Assembly: GCA_947503775.1 (NCBI GenBank)
Contig: CANNFE010000007.1
Coordinates: 1-64,000 of the forward strand
Direction: 5' to 3'
Length of the DNA: 64,000 nucleotides
From: an uncultured Paracoccaceae bacterium
GTDB taxonomy: Bacteria; Pseudomonadota; Alphaproteobacteria; Rhodobacterales; Rhodobacteraceae
The notes beneath the pieces are model-generated. The model made no database searches. It saw only the letters and a list, made by a program, of their open reading frames with translations, and was not told the origin of the DNA. Of the stretch, positions 8,200 to 16,859 are shown piece by piece; the first letter of the stretch is position 1; every line of letters begins with the position of its first letter. The translations under genes and the position numbers were made by a program.

Positions 8200-10205
8200 G
8201 CCGCCTTGTCGAGCCCCCTGCCCTTCAATAGCGCCTCGACCCCTGGAAGGCGGCCGCGGAAGGCGGTATAGAGATCCTCGGCCTCGTCGCTGCCGCCTTG
8301 GGACAGGATGTTCGCCTCGAGCGCCTTGGCCATGTCGGGATCGAAGGGATCGCCCGTCTCCTCGAAGGCGGCATAGGCGTCGGCATCCATCACCTCTGAC
8401 CACATGTAGCTGTAATAGCCCGACGAATAGCCGTCGCCGGCAAAGACATGGGCGAAATGCGGGGTGGCGTGGCGCATCGGGATGGCGTGCGGCAGGCCGA
8501 TCTCTTCGAGGATCTGCGCCTGACGCTGCATCGGATCGGCGGGCGGCTCGCGGTCGTGAAAGCCCAAATCGACGAGGGCGGAGGCGAGATATTCGACCGT
8601 CTGGAAGCCGATATCATAGGTCGAGGCGTCGAGGAGGCGTTTGAGCAGATCCTCGGGCATCGGCTCGCCGGTCGAGGCATGGACCGCATGCTTTTGCAGG
8701 ATCTCGGGGACCTCCAGCCAATGCTCGTAAAGCTGGGAGGGCAGTTCGACGAAATCGCGGGCGACGGAGGTGCCGGACATGCTTTCATAGGTGACGTTCG
8801 ACAGGATGTGGTGCAGCGCGTGGCCGAATTCGTGGAACAAGGTGCGCGCATCATCGAAGGAGAGCAGCGCCGGATCGCCCTTCGCGAAGTTGCAGACATT
8901 GACGACGGTCGGACGGATCTCGGCCGTGAAGGTCTGCTGATCGCGGATCGTGCTGCACCAGGCGCCCGAGCGCTTGGACGGGCGGGCGAAGTAGTCGCCG
9001 ATGAAAAGCGCCATATGCGTTCCGTTCCGGGTCACGTTCCAGGCGCGGCAATCTGGGTGGTAGAGGGGGACATCGACCGCCTCGAATTCCAGCCCGAAGA
9101 GGCGGTGCGCGCAGTCGAAGACCGCCTCGATCATGTTGTCCAGTTGCAGGTAGGGCTTGAGCTCGGCCTCATCGAGATCGTGCTCGGCGGCGCGGCGCTT
9201 TTCGGAATAGTAGCGCCAATCCCACGGCTCAAGCGGGCCATCGAAGCCGTCGGCATGGAGCCGCTTTGTCAGCCTGTCCTGATCGGCGAGCGCCTGGGCC
9301 TTGGCCGGGTTCCAGACCTGCATGAGCAGATCGCGCACGGCCTGCGGCGTGCCGGCCATCTCGGTTTCGAGCTTGTAATCGGCGAAGGTCTCGTAGTCCA
9401 AAAGCTGCGCCCGCTCATGCCTGAGCTCGAGGATCTCGGCCGCAATCGCCCGGTTGTCGGTTGCGCCGCCATTCGCCCCGCGAGAGGTCCAGGCGCGCCA
9501 GGCGGTCTCGCGCAAATCGCGGCGGTCCGAGAATTGCAGAAACGGCACGATCAGCGACCGCGAGAGCGTGATGACGGGGCCGTCCTCGCCTCCGGCCGCG
9601 CGGGCAGCGCTGCGGACGAAATCGGGCAAACCCGTCATCTGATCCTCGGTGAGCGGCATGGTCCAATCGCGTTCGTCGGCGAGCAGGTTCTGGGTAAATT
9701 CGGTCCCCAACGTGGCCAGACGGCTCTTGATCTCTTTCAGGCGGTCCGAGGCCGGACCCTCGAGCTGCGCGCCCGCGCGAACGAAGCCGCGGCGCGTCAG
9801 ATAAAGCAGGCGCTGCTGCTCATCGGTCAGATCAAGCTCGTCGCGCTGCTGCCAAAGCGCCTCGATCCGCTCAAAGAGCGCGCGATTCGAGGTGATGGCG
9901 GACGAATGCGCCGAAAGCTTCGGCGCAAAGTCCCGCTGCAGCGCCTCGCGCGCCGGATTGCTGTCGGCGGAGGCCACGGCGTAGAAGGCCGACAGCGCCT
10001 TGTCGAGGCTCTGGCCCGCCGTCTCGAGCGCCTCCACGGTATCGGCGAAACCGGGCGCTTCGGGATTGTCCGCGATGCGGTCGATCTCGGCGCGGCTGTC
10101 GCTCAGGGCCTGATCGACGGCGGGAGCGAAATCCTCGTCGCTGATTTTATCGAAAGGGGGAAGTCCGAACGGGGTGTCCCAGTCGGCAAGAAGAGGATTG
10201 GTCAT
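8196..10205 (-). CDS. M3 family metallopeptidase (oligopeptidase A / Dcp type)
   Basis: A 669-aa zinc peptidase. The catalytic HExxH motif is visible in LFHEFGHALHHIL (about residue 458), with the downstream glutamate of the third ligand in the following helix (YESMSGTSVARDFVELPSQ). The length and start (MTNPLLADWDTPFGLPPFDKI) match oligopeptidase A/Dcp proteins, which degrade short peptides in the cytoplasm or periplasm. No signal peptide is seen, so it is probably cytoplasmic. The gene is monocistronic on the minus strand and the repeat element at 10261-10293 lies upstream. Confidence 0.92.
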   Translation of the reverse strand: MTNPLLADWDTPFGLPPFDKISDEDFAPAVDQALSDSRAEIDRIADNPEAPGFADTVEALETAGQSLDKALSAFYAVASADSNPAREALQRDFAPKLSAHSSAITSNRALFERIEALWQQRDELDLTDEQQRLLYLTRRGFVRAGAQLEGPASDRLKEIKSRLATLGTEFTQNLLADERDWTMPLTEDQMTGLPDFVRSAARAAGGEDGPVITLSRSLIVPFLQFSDRRDLRETAWRAWTSRGANGGATDNRAIAAEILELRHERAQLLDYETFADYKLETEMAGTPQAVRDLLMQVWNPAKAQALADQDRLTKRLHADGFDGPLEPWDWRYYSEKRRAAEHDLDEAELKPYLQLDNMIEAVFDCAHRLFGLEFEAVDVPLYHPDCRAWNVTRNGTHMALFIGDYFARPSKRSGAWCSTIRDQQTFTAEIRPTVVNVCNFAKGDPALLSFDDARTLFHEFGHALHHILSNVTYESMSGTSVARDFVELPSQLYEHWLEVPEILQKHAVHASTGEPMPEDLLKRLLDASTYDIGFQTVEYLASALVDLGFHDREPPADPMQRQAQILEEIGLPHAIPMRHATPHFAHVFAGDGYSSGYYSYMWSEVMDADAYAAFEETGDPFDPDMAKALEANILSQGGSDEAEDLYTAFRGRLPGVEALLKGRGLDKAA

Positions 10206-10260
10206 CGCAGATCTCCTTTTCCTTCAGGTAGAGTGCCCGGGACCGGCTTTCCAGCGAATG

Positions 10261-10293
10261 ATCCTCATCTTGCCGAAAATACCTCCCGCGGAG
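10261..10293 (-). repeat. Intergenic repeat element, copy 1
   Basis: Read on the minus strand this contains GGTATTTTCGGCAAGATGAG, close to copies at 29179-29202 and 43339-43362. The shared pattern is an AT-rich run, then G(C)CCAGATGAAGG or a near variant. It lies between the permease stop and the peptidase start. This kind of short element following gene ends is familiar in Rhodobacteraceae genomes (recalled, not checked). Confidence 0.5.
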
Positions 10294-10303
10294 CGTCCGG
10301 CGC

Positions 10304-11098
10304 CTACCGCCTGTCCCGCCGCCTGAGGCGATGTTCCAACTGGCGCAGCAGGATCGACAGCGTGATCGTCAGCGTCAGATAGATCAGCGCGACGATGTTG
10401 TAGGTTTCGAAATAGCGAAAGTTGCCGGCCGCGGTCACCTTGCCAAGCTGGGTGACGTCCAGAACCCCGAGCACCGAGACAAGCGAGCTGTCCTTGATCA
10501 TCGCCACAAAGTCATTGCCAAGCGGCGGCAGGATGGTCCGGATCGCCTGGGGGAAGACGATATGGCGGAACCGCTGGCGCCCGTTCAGGCCCAGCGCCTC
10601 GGCCGCTTCGATCTGGCCCCTGTCGATCGATTGAAGACCGGCGCGAAAGACCTCGGCCAGAAAAGCGGAATAGCCGATCGTGAGCGCGATGATGGCCCGC
10701 CACAAAAGCGAGAAATCGCGGGGCCGGATCGGATCCAAACCGATGGCCTCGCGCAGGGCATTCCACAGACTCACAAGCGCGGGAGCAAAGACAAAGGCCA
10801 CGTAAAGCAGCAGCACAATAATCGGCAGACCGCGAATGATCTCGACATAAAAGCGCGCAAGCTGCCGCAGAACGAGATACCGCGACAGCAGTCCGACCGC
10901 CAGAAGGAGCCCGAAGATCGACGCCAGGCTGAAGCCGACCGCGGTGACGAAAAGCGTCACCTGCACGCCCTTGAAGAGCGTCGCAAAGATCTGCGCGCCC
11001 AAAGGATCGGAGGCGATACGCCAGCAGGCGGTAGCTCCCAGCGCTATGATCGCAAGAAGCCACCACGGAAAATCGGGCGTGTCGGTGCGGCCTGGCAT
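10304..11098 (-). CDS. Polar amino acid ABC transporter permease
   Basis: A 264-aa HisM/GlnP-type permease with about five to six transmembrane helices. The family EAA-like motif is seen in EVFRAGLQSIDRGQIEAAEALGLN, followed by the coupling-helix sequence IVFPQAIRTILPPLGND. It would form the membrane channel for the binding protein encoded 76 bp upstream. The ATG at 11098 has no visible ribosome site and directly abuts a 22-bp palindrome (11099-11120). No ATPase gene lies nearby, so the ATPase must be encoded elsewhere. Confidence 0.9.
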   Translation of the reverse strand: MPGRTDTPDFPWWLLAIIALGATACWRIASDPLGAQIFATLFKGVQVTLFVTAVGFSLASIFGLLLAVGLLSRYLVLRQLARFYVEIIRGLPIIVLLLYVAFVFAPALVSLWNALREAIGLDPIRPRDFSLLWRAIIALTIGYSAFLAEVFRAGLQSIDRGQIEAAEALGLNGRQRFRHIVFPQAIRTILPPLGNDFVAMIKDSSLVSVLGVLDVTQLGKVTAAGNFRYFETYNIVALIYLTLTITLSILLRQLEHRLRRRDRR

Positions 11099-11176
11099 CA
11101 AATTTTTCTAGAAAAATTTGCCACGTAAAAATCTTTCAGAAGATTTTTAAGACAAGATTTTTCGTCGAAAAATCTT
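11099..11176 (-). repeat. Three consecutive AT-rich hairpins
   Basis: Three inverted repeats sit head to tail between the binding-protein stop and the permease start. 11099-11120 is a perfect 22-bp palindrome centred on CTAG. 11126-11149 has 10-bp arms (AAGATTTTTA) with a TCAG loop. 11154-11176 has 10-bp arms (AAGATTTTTC) with a 3-nt loop, and its end overlaps the binding-protein stop. The last two share the AAGATTTTT core. They could stabilise or attenuate the transcript so that the binding protein is made in excess over the permease (inference). Confidence 0.75.
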
Positions 11177-11960
11177 ACTCGCCCAGCTTGTAATCGAGAA
11201 ACCACTTGGTGTTCAGCGCATCGAGCGTGCCGTCCTCGCGCATCGAAGCGATGGCCGCGTTCATCGGCTCCACCAGATCGGAGCCCTTGGGAAAGATGAA
11301 GCCGAAATCCTCGGTCCCGAGCGTTTCGCCCACGATCTTGAGCGCGCCGTCCGAGGCCGCGACATATCCGGCTCCCGCGGTCCCGTCGGTCAGGACCAGA
11401 TCGACATCGCCCGCGCGCAGGGCCTGCACTCCGGCGCCGAATGTCTCGAACAGCTGGATGCGGGGGGTCTGCTCGTTCCCGTCCAGAACGTCGTAGACGC
11501 CCACGTAAAACGGCGTGGTTCCGGGCTGGGCGGCCATCAGCAGATCCTCGTCGGCGGCAAATCCGGCGGCATCGGAAAACCGGTCCTCGTCGCCGCGTAC
11601 CAGCATCACCATTTCGGAGCGCATGTAGGGATCGGAAAAGTCCACCACCTCGGCGCGATCCTCGCGGATGGTGATGCCGGTCATCCCCAGATCGTATTGA
11701 CCTTCGGCCACAGCGGGGATCATCGCATCCCACGAGATGTTCTCGTATTCGACCTGCAGGTTCAGGCGCTCGGCGATCTCGGCCATCGCGTCGTATTCCC
11801 AGCCGATGGCGTCGCCCGATCCGGCCTCGATGAATTGCAGGGGCGGATAGGCGTTTTCGGTGACGACCGCGATGGTCCGGCCCTCCAGATCCGGCAGGGC
11901 GTCCTGGGCAAGAACGGGCGTGGTCATCAGCGCGAGGGCAGCGAGGGTCTGGCGGATCAT
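11175..11960 (-). CDS. Amino acid ABC transporter substrate-binding protein
   Basis: A 261-aa periplasmic protein of the SBP_bac_3 family. Signal peptide [19 protein letters not shown] with cleavage predicted after VLAQ or VLA. Family motifs are [24 protein letters not shown] and the ligand-arginine region [21 protein letters not shown]. The start at 11960 is preceded by GGAGAG; MNPRRAP 7 codons upstream is an alternative. It feeds the permease downstream. The substrate is probably a polar amino acid. Confidence 0.9.
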   Translation of the reverse strand: MIRQTLAALALMTTPVLAQDALPDLEGRTIAVVTENAYPPLQFIEAGSGDAIGWEYDAMAEIAERLNLQVEYENISWDAMIPAVAEGQYDLGMTGITIREDRAEVVDFSDPYMRSEMVMLVRGDEDRFSDAAGFAADEDLLMAAQPGTTPFYVGVYDVLDGNEQTPRIQLFETFGAGVQALRAGDVDLVLTDGTAGAGYVAASDGALKIVGETLGTEDFGFIFPKGSDLVEPMNAAIASMREDGTLDALNTKWFLDYKLGE

Positions 11961-12026
11961 GGGGGCTCTCCGGGGATTCATTGAACGCGGCGGTGAGTAT
12001 GAAGACAGGCGCGCCGGGCGCAAGCC

Positions 12027-13082
12027 TCAGCCGCCGCAGACCAAGCAATCGGCGCGGCGCTTGACCGCGATCGTGCGCGTCTCGCCCCAAAGCGCATCGT
12101 AAAGCAGCATCTGGCCGCGCAGGGGTTTGCCCGCGCCGGTCAGGATCTTGATCGCCTCGACCGCCATCATCGTGCCCAGAACGCCGGGCAGCGGGCTGAG
12201 CACGCCGGCTTCGGCGCAGGTGGGCACCAGCGCGGGATTGGGACGCTCTGGAAAGACGCAGGCATAGCAGGGCGCCCCCCGGGCCGGATCGTAGACGCTG
12301 ATCTGGCCTTCCCATTGGGTCAGGGCCGCACCGACAAGCGGCTTGCGCTGCGCGACGGCGACCCGGTTGACCAGCTCTCGGGTCGCGAAATCGTCGGTGC
12401 CGTCGAGGATGAGATCGTAGTCGTCAAGGAGATCGGACGCGATCTCTTCGGTCAGGCGGCGATTGTAGGGCCGGACGGTCACGAAGGGGTTCTGGGCGGC
12501 CATCGTATCGGCGGCGGAAAACACCTTGGGCGTGCCGATCGAGGCGTCGCGGTGGATGGTCTGGCGCTGAAGGTTGGTGTTCTCGACCAGATCGTCATCG
12601 ACGAGGCCGATCTCTCCCACCCCCGCGGCGGCCAGATATTGCAGCGCCGGAGAGCCGAGCCCGCCTGCGCCGATCACCAGAACGCGGGCGCTTTTGAGCG
12701 CGACCTGGCCGGGTCCTCCGATTTCGCGCAAGGCGATGTGGCGCGCATAGCGTTGCAGTTCGAGATCGGAGAACGGGCCCTGCGGCACCGGGGCGGGCGC
12801 GCGGGGGTCGGGGACAGGTTCGGTCAGGTTCGCGCGGCTGCGCACGGAGTTCAGCCAGCCGCGGTAGAGATAGACGAGCCCGCCAAAGGCGAGGATCAGA
12901 AGCCAGAAGGCCGGCGATTGGCCGGTGCCTTCGCGCAGGGGATGGCCATCGGGCAGCGCGACCTGGATGGCCAGCACGCCGACCAGCAGCAGACCGATCA
13001 TGGTCCAGCGGGCCTTTTTGGGCGTGCCCATCGCGGCGCCGATGCCCCAGAGCGTTCCGGCCATGACCAGAACGACGATCAT
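12027..13082 (-). CDS. ThiF/MoeB/HesA-family protein with N-terminal membrane segments
   Basis: A 351-aa protein. Residues 1-75 contain two or three hydrophobic segments and end in [14 protein letters not shown]. The rest is an E1-like adenylating domain: nucleotide-binding [19 protein letters not shown], the LVDDD strand, NLQRQTIH, and two CxxC pairs (CYAC and CLVC) that would bind zinc. The family activates the C-terminal glycine of sulfur-carrier proteins for thiamine or molybdopterin synthesis. The dut stop and this start overlap by 4 bp (ATGA). Which carrier protein it acts on cannot be told here. Confidence 0.85.
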   Translation of the reverse strand: MIVVLVMAGTLWGIGAAMGTPKKARWTMIGLLLVGVLAIQVALPDGHPLREGTGQSPAFWLLILAFGGLVYLYRGWLNSVRSRANLTEPVPDPRAPAPVPQGPFSDLELQRYARHIALREIGGPGQVALKSARVLVIGAGGLGSPALQYLAAAGVGEIGLVDDDLVENTNLQRQTIHRDASIGTPKVFSAADTMAAQNPFVTVRPYNRRLTEEIASDLLDDYDLILDGTDDFATRELVNRVAVAQRKPLVGAALTQWEGQISVYDPARGAPCYACVFPERPNPALVPTCAEAGVLSPLPGVLGTMMAVEAIKILTGAGKPLRGQMLLYDALWGETRTIAVKRRADCLVCGG

Positions 13083-13543
13083 GTCGTGCCCGTGGAGCCA
13101 AAGCCGCCGGTGCCGCGCGGCGTGTCGTCGAGCGTGTCCGAAACCGCGAAAGAGGCGCGCAGGACCGGGGCGAGCACCATCTGGGCGATGCGCGTGCCAT
13201 GTTCGACCGTGAAGACCTCGCCCCCCAGATTCATGACGATCACTCCGAGCGGGCCGCGATAGTCGCTGTCGATCGTCCCCGGCGCATTGGGCAGGATCAG
13301 GCCGTGGCGCAGGGCCAGTCCGGAGCGGGGGCGGATCTGAATCTCGTATCCGTCCGGGATCGCAAGCCGCAGGCCGGTGGGGATCAAGGCGCGTTCGCCG
13401 GGCGCGAGCGCGATGCCGGTCCGCCGCGACGCCTCTGGCAGGTTGGCGCGCAGATCGGCGCCCGCCGCGCCGTTCGTCTGATAGGCGGGCAGCGGCAGGC
13501 TTTGGTCGGCCTCGTCGGTCCAGGCAAGGGGGATCTGGGTCAT
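13079..13543 (-). CDS. dut: dUTP diphosphatase
   Basis: A 154-aa trimeric dUTPase that hydrolyses dUTP to dUMP and pyrophosphate. The conserved motifs are in order: [11 protein letters not shown] (motif 1), [10 protein letters not shown] (motif 2), [17 protein letters not shown] (motif 3), [10 protein letters not shown] (motif 4) and the C-terminal [10 protein letters not shown] (motif 5). Full length. It is cotranscribed with coaBC upstream (31 bp gap) and the ThiF-like gene (4-bp overlap). The coaBC-dut pairing is common in alphaproteobacteria. Confidence 0.95.
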   Translation of the reverse strand: MTQIPLAWTDEADQSLPLPAYQTNGAAGADLRANLPEASRRTGIALAPGERALIPTGLRLAIPDGYEIQIRPRSGLALRHGLILPNAPGTIDSDYRGPLGVIVMNLGGEVFTVEHGTRIAQMVLAPVLRASFAVSDTLDDTPRGTGGFGSTGTT

Positions 13544-13574
13544 GGCAGCCGATCTAGCGCCGGTCTTGCTTCTG

Positions 13575-14765
13575 TCACTTCAGCGCCTCGACGATCCGGG
13601 CCGCGAGCTGGGCGGCGACCTGACGTTTGCCCATGCGCGGCCATGGCTCTGAGCCTGCTTCGGAGATCAGGGTGATCTGGTTTTCGCTGCCGCCCATGAT
13701 GCCAGTTTCTGCGGACACGTCATTGGCGAGGATCCAGTCGCAGCCCTTGCGCTGTCTTTTGGCAGTCGCATACGCCTCGACATCCTGGGTTTCGGCGGCG
13801 AAGCCGATGACGAGGGTTGGGCGGTTTTCGTGTTTGGCGATTTGCGCAAGAATGTCTGGATTTTGCGTGAGCTTTATCTCAGGTGCTCCTTTGTCGGTTT
13901 TCTTGATCTTTTGATCAGAGGTACTTTCGACCCGGTAGTCGGCCACCGCCGCCGCGAAGATCGCCACATCGGCAGGCAGGGCCGTTTCGGTCGCCTTGAG
14001 CATGTCAGCGGCGGTTTCCACCTCGATCACCTGCACGCCTTGCGGGCGGGGGGCCGTGGCGGGGCCGGTGATGAAGGTGACGGAGGCACCCTGCCCGGCC
14101 AGAGCCTCGGCGATGGCGGTGCCCTGCTGGCCGGACGAGCGGTTGGCGATATAGCGCACGGGATCGATCGGCTCGTGCGTGGGGCCGGAGGTGATGAGGA
14201 TGTGGCGGCCCTTGAGCGGGCCCTCAGAGAGGGCGGTCTCGATGGCGGTTGCGATTTCGTCCGGTTCGGACATGCGGCCGGGGCCGAACTCTCCGCAAGC
14301 CATGGCGCCCTCGTTGGGACCGGCAACGAGGGTGCCGTCTGCGCGGAGGGTTTCGAGGTTGCGCCGGGTGGCGGGGTGGTCCCACATGCGGACATTCATG
14401 GCGGGGGCGATGAGGACGCGCTTGTCGGTGGCCATCAGGAGCGTCGAGGCGAGATCGTCCGCATGGCCGTTTGCCATCTTGGCCATCAGATCGGCGGTGG
14501 CGGGGGCGACGACGATGAGATCGGCGGCGCGCGAAAGCTCGATATGGCCCATCTCGGCCTCGTCAGTGAGATCGAAGAGGTCGGTATAGACCTTGGACTG
14601 CGCGAGGGCCGAGACGCTGAGGGGGGTGACGAACTGAGCCCCCGCGCGGGTCAGGACGGGGGTGACGCGCACACCCGCCTTGGTCAGCTGCCGGATCAGA
14701 TCGAGCGATTTATAGGCTGCGATCCCGCCGCCGATAATCAGAAGAATGTGCTTGCCGCCCAGCAT
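13575..14765 (-). CDS. coaBC: Bifunctional phosphopantothenoylcysteine decarboxylase / phosphopantothenate-cysteine ligase
   Basis: A 396-aa CoA biosynthesis enzyme. The N-terminal flavoprotein decarboxylase (CoaC, about 1-180) shows [16 protein letters not shown] and the substrate-binding PAMNVRMW motif. The C-terminal ligase (CoaB, about 190-396) shows [22 protein letters not shown] and KIKK. It converts 4'-phosphopantothenate to 4'-phosphopantetheine in the cytoplasm. The gene starts the coaBC-dut-thiF-like operon. Confidence 0.95.
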   Translation of the reverse strand: MLGGKHILLIIGGGIAAYKSLDLIRQLTKAGVRVTPVLTRAGAQFVTPLSVSALAQSKVYTDLFDLTDEAEMGHIELSRAADLIVVAPATADLMAKMANGHADDLASTLLMATDKRVLIAPAMNVRMWDHPATRRNLETLRADGTLVAGPNEGAMACGEFGPGRMSEPDEIATAIETALSEGPLKGRHILITSGPTHEPIDPVRYIANRSSGQQGTAIAEALAGQGASVTFITGPATAPRPQGVQVIEVETAADMLKATETALPADVAIFAAAVADYRVESTSDQKIKKTDKGAPEIKLTQNPDILAQIAKHENRPTLVIGFAAETQDVEAYATAKRQRKGCDWILANDVSAETGIMGGSENQITLISEAGSEPWPRMGKRQVAAQLAARIVEALK

Positions 14766-14825
14766 CGCGCGCCCCTTGTCGTTCGGCTCAGGGATAGGAT
14801 GTCCGGCGGCAGGCGTCCATGGGGC

Positions 14826-15623
14826 TTACCGGAAGGCGTCGCAGGGATCGCCCCGGACCGGCGCGGGCGCATCGAGGTGCAGATCGAAGGGGCTGGACGG
14901 GGCGGCACCCTCTTCGGTCTGCCCGATGGAGAGGACAGCGGTGTTCGGCGCGGCTTTGGCCAGCGCGGCGGGCACGCCCCAATCGGTGCGGGCATGACCG
15001 TTGCCGGTGATCAGCACAACGGGCGCGCCGTATCTGAGCAGCGCGTCGAGCGTGGCGGCGGCGAAGACCACGTCGCGCTGGCGCTGGATGTCGACCATCA
15101 TCGGCAGCTGCTCCGGCGGGAGCATGTCGCAATGCGCTTCGGCCTGGAGCGCCTCGCGGGCCTGCTGCTCATCGGCGGGGAGCGGGTCGCCATAGCCGAA
15201 ATGGCCGGCACCCTCTGGCAGGGCGGCCATCAGAACGCCACTCGGGGTCTGCGTCCAGTCGCGGGGGCCGGTGCCGACGATAGCCGCGTCCGGCGCGGCG
15301 GCCATGATGGGCGCGTAATAGGCGATGTCGGGCCAGCCGCTTTCCTCCCAGTTCAGGAGCGGGCCGAGCGTGGCGGCGTCGCGCGGCGTCTCGGACGTGA
15401 TGCGGGCGGCCTGATCGTCGTTCAGCATCTCGAAGATGATCGCGGTGGGTTGAATCGCCTCGACCAGAGCGGTCTGGGTCTGGTGGTGGCCCGGATTGTC
15501 GTGGAATTCGCCGATGACGATGATGTCGGCGTCTCTGGCCGCGGCGAGAGCCGTATCGAGCGGCTGTGTTGCGTCCGACGGCGCGCCGTATGCCAAGGCG
15601 AGAAGGGTAAGGGCGATCCTCAT
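14826..15623 (-). CDS. ChaN-family (haem-binding type) protein
   Basis: A 265-aa exported protein. N-terminal signal peptide MRIALTLLALAYGAPSDATQ; no clear lipobox cysteine, unlike classical ChaN lipoproteins. The ChaN-like domain has IIVIGEFHDNPGHH (residues about 34-47) and the C-terminal ITGNGHARTDWGVPAAL. In Campylobacter ChaN homologues bind cofacial haems; iron metabolism is a possible role. The start at 15623 has GAGG adjacent but tight spacing, so the exact start is uncertain. It is 60 bp upstream of coaBC and may be in the same operon. Confidence 0.8.
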   Translation of the reverse strand: MRIALTLLALAYGAPSDATQPLDTALAAARDADIIVIGEFHDNPGHHQTQTALVEAIQPTAIIFEMLNDDQAARITSETPRDAATLGPLLNWEESGWPDIAYYAPIMAAAPDAAIVGTGPRDWTQTPSGVLMAALPEGAGHFGYGDPLPADEQQAREALQAEAHCDMLPPEQLPMMVDIQRQRDVVFAAATLDALLRYGAPVVLITGNGHARTDWGVPAALAKAAPNTAVLSIGQTEEGAAPSSPFDLHLDAPAPVRGDPCDAFR

Positions 15624-15671
15624 CCTCAAGCGAAATAGATCCCGGTCGCCGCATGTCGAGATCACGACAAC

Positions 15672-15725
15672 TTGACAGATCACCTATCGTGCCAGTATCT
15701 GAACATTGTTCATGATCTATGTTCA
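15672..15725 (+). promoter_or_regulatory. Putative promoter and operator dyads before the desaturase
   Basis: TTGACA at 15672-15677 could be a -35 box, but the -10 is weak. Downstream, GAACATTGTTC (15701-15711) is a perfect 11-bp palindrome with a 1-nt centre. It also forms a wider inverted repeat TGAACAT...ATGTTCA (15700-15706 and 15719-15725). The cluster lies 17-42 bp before the desaturase ATG, where a repressor could act. Confidence 0.4.
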
Positions 15726-15741
15726 ATTATCGGAGATTTCG

Positions 15742-16797
15742 ATGCCTCAATTTAGAAACCCCGGTGCATTTTCAAATGATCTTCGGCGCGGCGGGCTTGA
15801 TTATTTGCGCAACACTCCGACTGGCCGATACGCAAATCGCGGGCAGTGGCTTCGCGCGGCCGCCTGGTGTGCAATGCTTGCCGCCGCTGTAACGGGACTT
15901 TTGACATCTTCGGGACCGTCTGGATTTCTTTGGGCCGCGTTTGTGGGACTTGCCGCCTTTTTCGTTCTGGCCACGCTGTGTCACGATGCGGCGCACGGGT
16001 CGCTGGCCCGGCAGGGTTGGATCAATCGAATTGCGCTGACTTTTGGCTTTGGGTTTTTCGGGATCGCCGGACATTTGTGGCGATGGCGGCATATCCGTCT
16101 GCACCATGTCTTTCCAAACGTGGAGGGCAACGATATCGACGGTGAAGGATCGATCCTGATCCGGCTCTCGCCTTATGGCGAACAACGATGGTGGCATCGC
16201 TATCAGGCGATATATGCGCCATTTCTTTACGTTCTGGTCTTTGCGCATCTGGCATGGATCGATGACTGGCGGCATCGCGCCATGGCGCGGCGCATGAACC
16301 CGGACGAATTCCGAAATGACTGGGCGACGGCGGAATTCCTGTTGGTAAAGGTAGCACATGCGGGACTGACACTTGGCGTGCCGTGGGTCATTTTGCAGCC
16401 GCCTTTCTGGGCGCTGATCGTCGGCTATATGATTTTCAGCGGGATCGCGTCGGTTCTTTTCATCATCATCGTTGCAGGATCGCATTTAAGCGAGGAGGCC
16501 GAGTTCGTTTCACCGGAGGATGACAGGATTGGGCACGACTGGGCCGAGCATCAGGTTTTGACCTCGGTCGACTGGTCCCCAAAGAGCCGACTGGCCAATG
16601 TTTTGTCGGGCGGATCGAACGCTCACACGGCGCATCACCTATTCCCCGAAGCCGCGCATTGTCACAATCCTGCGCTGAGCGACCTGGTCTCTGCGGCGGC
16701 GAACCTTCACGGCATACATCACAACGTGACGACCTTTGCAGGGATGGTGGGTTCGCATTTCAGATATCTTCACAGCCTTGGAACGATCAGACCGTGA
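15742..16797 (+). CDS. Fatty acid desaturase family protein
   Basis: A 351-aa membrane di-iron enzyme. Three histidine boxes are visible: HDAAHG, HIRLHH and HTAHHLFPE. Hydrophobic helices lie between them. It would introduce a double bond into an acyl chain or hydroxylate a related substrate in the inner membrane; the acceptor cannot be told from sequence. The start at 15742 is chosen for its GGAG site 8 nt upstream; frames open 12 codons earlier. Base composition is visibly lower in GC than neighbours. It shares a bidirectional terminator with rpoH-II. Confidence 0.85.
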   Translation: MPQFRNPGAFSNDLRRGGLDYLRNTPTGRYANRGQWLRAAAWCAMLAAAVTGLLTSSGPSGFLWAAFVGLAAFFVLATLCHDAAHGSLARQGWINRIALTFGFGFFGIAGHLWRWRHIRLHHVFPNVEGNDIDGEGSILIRLSPYGEQRWWHRYQAIYAPFLYVLVFAHLAWIDDWRHRAMARRMNPDEFRNDWATAEFLLVKVAHAGLTLGVPWVILQPPFWALIVGYMIFSGIASVLFIIIVAGSHLSEEAEFVSPEDDRIGHDWAEHQVLTSVDWSPKSRLANVLSGGSNAHTAHHLFPEAAHCHNPALSDLVSAAANLHGIHHNVTTFAGMVGSHFRYLHSLGTIRP

Positions 16798-16802
16798 CAG
16801 AA

Positions 16803-16839
16803 AAAAGACCGCGTCGAGCTGTCCCGGACGCGGCCTTTT
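16803..16839. terminator. Bidirectional terminator between desaturase and rpoH-II
   Basis: Arms AAAAGACCGCGTC and GACGCGGCCTTTT pair over 13 positions with one mismatch around an 11-nt loop. It lies in the 62-bp gap between two convergent genes, and its A/T flanks give a U tract in either direction. Confidence 0.8.
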
Positions 16840-16859
16840 CTATCTTTGGACCTGAAGCT

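Noticed and set aside
13830-15638. Long plus-strand frame opposite coaBC and the ChaN gene
   Set aside because: Gly/Asp/Arg-rich shadow; coaBC and ChaN motifs are clear on the other strand.
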